This document shows positions 58,771-64,000 of a DNA stretch of 64,000 nt, in pieces. Both the position numbers and the translations under genes were made by a program. The notes beneath the pieces are model-generated. The model was not told the DNA's origin. It did no database searches and saw nothing but the letters and a program-made list of their open reading frames with translations. How positions within the stretch are numbered: position 1 is the stretch's first letter; each line of letters opens with the position of its first letter. This DNA is from Turnera subulata. Its lineage: Eukaryota > Streptophyta > Magnoliopsida > Malpighiales > Passifloraceae. The stretch covers positions 1 to 64,000 of the forward strand of contig JAKUCV010002376.1 of NCBI GenBank assembly GCA_028386065.3, in the 5' to 3' direction.

Positions 58771-61700
58771 ATGGCTCCCGGGAAAATGCCCGCCACCCCG
58801 AAAACCTCCACGAAAGAGATTCGTTACATAGGCGTCAGGAAGAGACCGGGTGGCCGGTGCGGCGCCGATATTCGCGACCCGGGAAAGAAAGCCCGGGTCT
58901 GGCTTGGAACTTTTGACACTGCCGAGGAGGCCGCGCGTGCTTATGATGCGGCTTCTCGCGAATTCCGCGGAGCCAAGGCCAAGACCAACTTCCCCGCGGT
59001 CACGGAACGGAGTCCTATCCCCAACGCCAAGACCCCACGGTTGAGGAGGAGGAGGAGCAAAGGAAACCGCCGCAGGAAACGCGGCGGCGAGCTGCAGTGC
59101 GGTTTGTTTGAATTTCGCTTTTCGTAACAAAATCTAATTTTTGTATTAAAATTTGAATTGCTGGTGTGTGTTGATTAAGAAGCTCGATAATGAGTTTTTG
59201 ACTACGGCTTGCTACGTGCAGATCGATCTCGCAACGAGTTAGCTCAGTCGTCGTCTGATATTGGTAAAGCCAACTCATTAGCATCCACTTGGTCTACTAG
59301 TTTGGTAGTGGGCTGAAGTTAGTACGACTTGGGTCCTTGTAGCTATTGCACAAGTAACTGGCTTTTCTTTTCTTTAATTTGCAGATGATAGTTGCAGAAC
59401 TGTAAAACGTCAATATCAAGTTGTCCGTGACGTTAAGCTTGGAGGTACCCTGAAACGCTGCCAAAAAAGAGCTAGAGGTGGTGAAGGGCACGAGAAACTG
59501 CAACTTCATAAGGTAAGGATTGAATTTGAACATGTTCACTCCCACCGTAATGTTTGTTTCTTGTTCTGTTTAACTGATATATCCGTTTGAATTATTTTCC
59601 TAGAAAAGCAAAGGTGTTATTCTACCAGAAAATGTGGAGTTGAAAAGCCTTGGATTTTCCGAAAATGCTTCATCACAGAAAGAAGGTTTACAATCCACCT
59701 TAGTAGAAACTAAGAGAGAGCATCCCAAGAACACTGAACAACGTTGTGGAGGTGTTGGTTTCCAATCTTCCACGGTCAAAAGTAAGAGAGAGCATCCCAA
59801 GAACACTGAACAACGTTGTGTAAGTGTTGTTTTATTTGTGTTAATGACATTATTAATTTATAATGATTACCAAGGTAGATGCTTCATATCAAGTGGAATT
59901 AAAGTTGGCAGTCTGCTCTAACAGAAAATCAAAAGCATGGGACCAGATGTGCTATTAACCCTTTTTTTTAAAATGTTTTTTTTACTTTCTGCGTTTGTGT
60001 TTTTCTCCTCTGTTGTATGTGCCTTAGCTCGGCCGTGCTTAGGTTAATGGATGAGGACCTTTTGCTCACACATTTTCTTTTTGTTCTTGCTGCCGGGAAT
60101 TAGTGATTCTTAAAATTAGTGGTTGGTGATGTTCCTTTTGAAGAAAATGGTGATTTTCTCGCCTGACTTTGATCAAGATACAAGAATGCTTGAAAAACTA
60201 TTTCCCCACAGGGGTATTGAATTTCAACCTTTAATAATGCTGATCCTACTAGAGAGGAATCTGACAAAATGTTTCATAACAGTTCAACTGGAATAGCTGG
60301 AAACGGTGTCTTGGTACTTTGTATGCAGTTTCTTCTTTAATCTGATGCATTCCGCAATGCATTTCATTGATAACACCGAAGAAAGATATCCCCAGGTGTT
60401 TGACTACAGTGGGAACCCCTAACTACACTTCCCTTGTTCATATCTATATTCCGACTTAATGTGGTAGTCAATTGTCCAAAAATAATCTCTGACAGAATCA
60501 CACTCCAAAAGCATCACAGTGACGACACCTTTCTTCCTTCTCATTTCGTTATAAGCAATCCGGATCTAAAATGATTTTTCCCGCATCACACTTTTTCTAT
60601 TATATTGGGTTCATCTTGATACTTTGTGACTAATACGGAGGATGCATTGTAGTTGATTTTGGTGTCGACTTGATAGCTTTTGTTATTTGTTTAAATTACA
60701 AAATGGAAGGTGTGGTTGGAATATAACAAGTCGAGTATGAATTCATTGCATTTGTCGTATCAGTGGTATATGCATCAGATTTCTCTGAAATTTAGTGTTT
60801 GCAGCCTTTATCACTTTAGTGTATGCAAATGAAACACAACTCTTTGTGGTCGCTGTGTACACTTTAAAGGTTGCTGTGATGGATTGAGTTTTGCAGAGAT
60901 GACTAATCTTTGAGAATGAAGACCTCGAATAAGCCGTGGCCTGTACCTAACCTACTAAAAGGCCAATCAAAAGCTTTTTGTTGAAGTATAAGTTTGTCAA
61001 TAGCCAAAAGAAATATATGAAGTGAGAGCAATGATATAAACAAAGGAGTCATTTAGGGGTTTTGTTGGCTAAAATATTACAGCACAACAAATCAAGATCT
61101 TCCTTAGTTTGCAGAATATGTACTAGTAAAACTTCTAACAGAAACCACTGTTAGGAAACACTACAGAGAGCCTAAACATGCAATACTATAAGATGGTAAG
61201 AGGAGGAAACACTTGTCTTGTTTGATTCTGATTAGACCAAGTCAAATTGGATTTCTATAAGCTTTCGGAAAGCTTCTTTATGTCTGTGTCTATGGCTCAT
61301 GTCATGAAGAAAGTATTCTCTTTTGTTGTTCTTTCTTAGACATCATGCTATTTTTCTGCTTTGGTAAACTGTCAGGTTTCTGTTAATTGAATTACGCGCT
61401 GTATAATTATTACAGCTAAGATCTGGATGTCAACTAATTACCATAAAATTTGACTACCATGTTGCATTCATTATTTGCTGTCCGAGTCAGCAATGGTCAC
61501 CTCCATTGATGTTGGGAGTGGTCCCTAAGATTCTTTAGAGGTGACCACTCTTTTTCCCATTACAGCTTAGTTAAAGCTGTTTTTCATTTTCTGGCCAAAA
61601 AAAGAAGGAAACTTTGCATAATAGAATGATTTGACAAAAGGCGTATTTTTGTTTCTTTTAGACTTCGAAAAAAGAGTTTCAAATTTGTGCACGTTGGCAG

Positions 61701-63202
61701 GAGTTATGGGGAGATTTGATCCCCTTGTTTTGTGGGAGGAGGTGAAGGACACTTACAGGGTGGATTTATTCTCATTCAGTGCTTTGCCTGTGAATAAACA
61801 CATGGATAAGGATGGATGGCATAGCAATTGTACTAAAAAGAAATTGGAGCAAGGCTTGGTAAACCTTCAATGTCAAAATGCTGTATTGGAAGCAGAAATT
61901 GACCAAGTTAAATGTAGGCTTGGTAGCAATCAACATGTTTCTCTAGAGTGTGTAAGTTTTCTACCTTCTCCTTTTGAACTATGAATCCCAAAAACTATGT
62001 TGCAGGTTGATAGCCATTGGTTGTCCCGTTTGCTTCTCTTATTATATTTCTCTTGTTTAGATGGTCTATTGTGCTTTTCTAGTTTCTGACCACTGATTAC
62101 CAATCAGGATTATTGTTTCCTTATTTTTGCTGGTGGGCATGACCACTGACCGATGGTTCCAGCGGTGCATGAAAGATATTAGTTGCCGTGGTTGTCCAAT
62201 GTTCATAATGTGTCAGTGATCTAAAATGAAAAGACTTAAATTTTGTGAAATGTCAAGATAACTTGTTTTTTCTTTTTTAATCACAGACATCCTCTCCTTC
62301 CATGCACTATATGGTCAGGGGATCGGTATATGTTTTGCAATAATTTTCTGTAGTACATTTATGCATTTATGTCTTGAATTTGCAGGGGAAATTGCAGCAG
62401 AAGCCAGATATTTGTGGGACTCTCCCAGTCGACTGCATTGCACACATCATCTCCTTTACATCCCCTCGGGATGCATGTCGATTGTCACTTGTTTGTCGTG
62501 AATTTTGTGCTGCTGCAAGGATGGATGCTGTGTGGGAGAGATTTCTGCCATCTGATTTTGATGACAATTTTCTGCATACAAACTCTTCCTCGTCGGCAAA
62601 GGAAAAGTTTGATAATCTTTGTCACAAATCTGTCTTTCTAGATGACGGCTCCATGGTAAGCAATCTTCCTTTGATTCTGTTCGAATCTTCCCTGAAATCT
62701 CAGTGAGGGAGATTAATTATTGTTCTCTCGCTTCTCATTTCTTTCTCTTCCTTTTTTGTTTTGAAATGATGTATTTTTCCACGACGCAGTCTTTTGTTGA
62801 CAGACGGACTGGGAAAAAATGTTTGCTGATATGGGATTCTAGACTTAATAGATGGTTGGTACTCTACTATTCTATATTTATTAAGTCATGCGCATGCCTC
62901 CATTTTCTGGATGAAGTTTTTACTTGTTGTTAAGCCATTGTGGTCTTAGTTAACATATTTTGGAAATTAATGGCATTTTTTTTTCCCTCTCCAGGGGTGA
63001 TCGGCTAAGTTTTGGTGTGAGTCAGGTCGGGTTTGAGTGCAGACTTCTGTCGCCTAAAACTACTTATGTTGCCTACCTTGTGTATAAGTTGGACGAAACC
63101 TGCCATGATGCTGAGGTAACATGGATAGAGTTATTTTGTCACGAAGGAACTGGTGGAAGAGGATTGGGCCAGGGCCATGTATTGCTGGATCCTCCTGGAT
63201 AA
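58771..63202 (+). pseudogene. Gene C: AP2/ERF-like + F-box + truncated PP2, likely pseudogene
   Basis: Exons: 58771-59101, 59222-59263, 59385-59512, 59604-59819, 60144-60213, 61662-61951, 62386-62655, 62790-62854, 62995-63202; phases match and give 539 aa. AP2-like domain about 17-75 with Tyr changed to Cys in the [10 protein letters not shown] segment. The exon 2 donor used in A and B is deleted; gtaaag 15 bp upstream could replace it in frame. Exon 5 has a decayed acceptor (ttttgaag). Exon 4 keeps the 72-bp duplication seen in B. The F-box is intact. In the last exon an 8-bp deletion compared with A and B gives a TAA at 63200-63202, and the rest of PP2 (63203-63400) lies in another frame. 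The PP2 domain is therefore cut in its middle. A truncated F-box protein may still be made. Confidence 0.7.
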
Positions 63203-63419
63203 AATGCCTCGGGAGAGACCGGATGGTTGGAAGGAGATGGTGATGGGTGAGTACTTCAATGATTTTGGAGACGATGGAGGAGCTAAAAAAATTGAATGGC
63301 GTGTTTGGTTAGGTGAGGCTGTACGTCGTGCTTCCGCGATGCTATATGGCTTCATCTTACGTGGATTTGAATTTAGACCCAAGGCTGTCAATTCTTCCTC
63401 ACCTATGGCTACGTTTCTG

Positions 63420-64000
63420 TACTTGTTAAAAATATTTATAACCCATTTCAAGATTGTTAAGTTTTTTTTTTAATAATAAATATTACCATCTTTATGCCAA
63501 CATTTATTATAGTGTGTTATAAACTATGTTTCTTTCCACTATTGTGTTTGGGCTTGTATATGCTCCTATTATATATGAGTTGGTGACATACAATTACGCG
63601 TAGATGAATAAAAGCGTTGATAGTAACAATTAAACGACTAAAGTCATTGTATTACTCTCCAAAATTAATATTACTCTCTAAAATTAATTAAAATTCATTC
63701 TTGTGTTAGAATTTAGTAAGTATCATCTACAACCGATGTTTCTAGTGCAAATTGTAGGAAAATAAATAAAACAAAAATAAAATAAAATGTGTTTTGCTGA
63801 CTTATGATTTTATGAAATGTATAAAGAAAATTCTTATAGGGTGTATATCGACGCGACCCTGCCACCCTGGTCAGATATGAATTAGTTGAGGCAAATCTAC
63901 CACACCGGATGGAAACAAAAAAAAAAATGCAGATCAATATTGGACTTTCTATTACCAGATCTCGCTGTTGGACTTGGGCCGACTGCATCATCGCACTTGG
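63420..64000. other. AT-rich flank after gene C, no gene seen
   Basis: Short frames only. The 3' palindrome found after the other copies is missing here; the sequence rejoins the common 3' flank near 63425 (ttgttaaaaatatttataacc). The last about 150 bp are more GC-rich but show nothing recognisable. Confidence 0.45.

Overview
The window looks like nuclear DNA of a eudicot plant. The sequence shows split genes with GT-AG introns, an AP2/ERF DNA-binding domain, F-box and phloem-protein-2 (PP2) domains, plant-type LINEs (DUF4283/CCHC ORF1, endonuclease-RT-RNase H ORF2), chromodomain Ty3/Gypsy elements and very AT-rich spacers. I cannot name the species. More than half of the window is transposable-element DNA, nested and decayed.

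The genic theme is one plus-strand family present three times: gene A (1685-7724), gene B (49075-54322) and gene C (58771-63202). In each copy I can join nine exons with matching splice phases into one reading frame. It runs AP2/ERF-like domain, basic tail, a novel middle (exons 3-6, ending in a coiled-coil-like stretch), F-box, then PP2/Nictaba-like lectin domain. If it is one transcript, this is a DNA-binding domain fused to an F-box lectin, which is the most interesting feature here. Gene A models to 584 aa and gene B to 629 aa. Gene C has a lost donor with an in-frame cryptic replacement, then an 8-bp deletion that stops the protein inside PP2. Broken PP2 ends lie at 15614-16330, 55861-56036 and 57208-57366, so the family has expanded by tandem and segmental duplication.

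1-1684: inverted-repeat-rich DNA, an unrecognised ORF region and the gene A upstream region. 8617-14730: a complete 6.1-kb minus-strand LINE with a 16-bp target-site duplication. 14870-17697: a LINE RNase H relic, a PP2 pseudogene fragment and a fragment of a plant-specific TIGR01589-type gene. 18441-28511: a direct duplication of a two-exon Ala/Glu-rich coiled-coil gene (D1, D2); a second LINE (18495 to about 24690) sits in the promoter of D1, and D2 preserves the uninterrupted version.

29667-33428: a 3.76-kb solo LTR with a perfect 5-bp TSD. 33948-44208: a related Tekay/Del-like chromovirus on the minus strand whose gag-pol keeps one frame but carries about 14 nonsense codons. 44209-46692: remains of a second, plus-strand chromovirus, itself carrying a 494-bp solo LTR with 5S-rRNA-like sequence. 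48146-48895: a 5'-truncated LINE end. 54145-57160: a 1.3-kb tandem duplication around an LTR fragment. 57960-58700: a LINE relic just before gene C. I saw no rRNA or tRNA gene and no CRISPR array.
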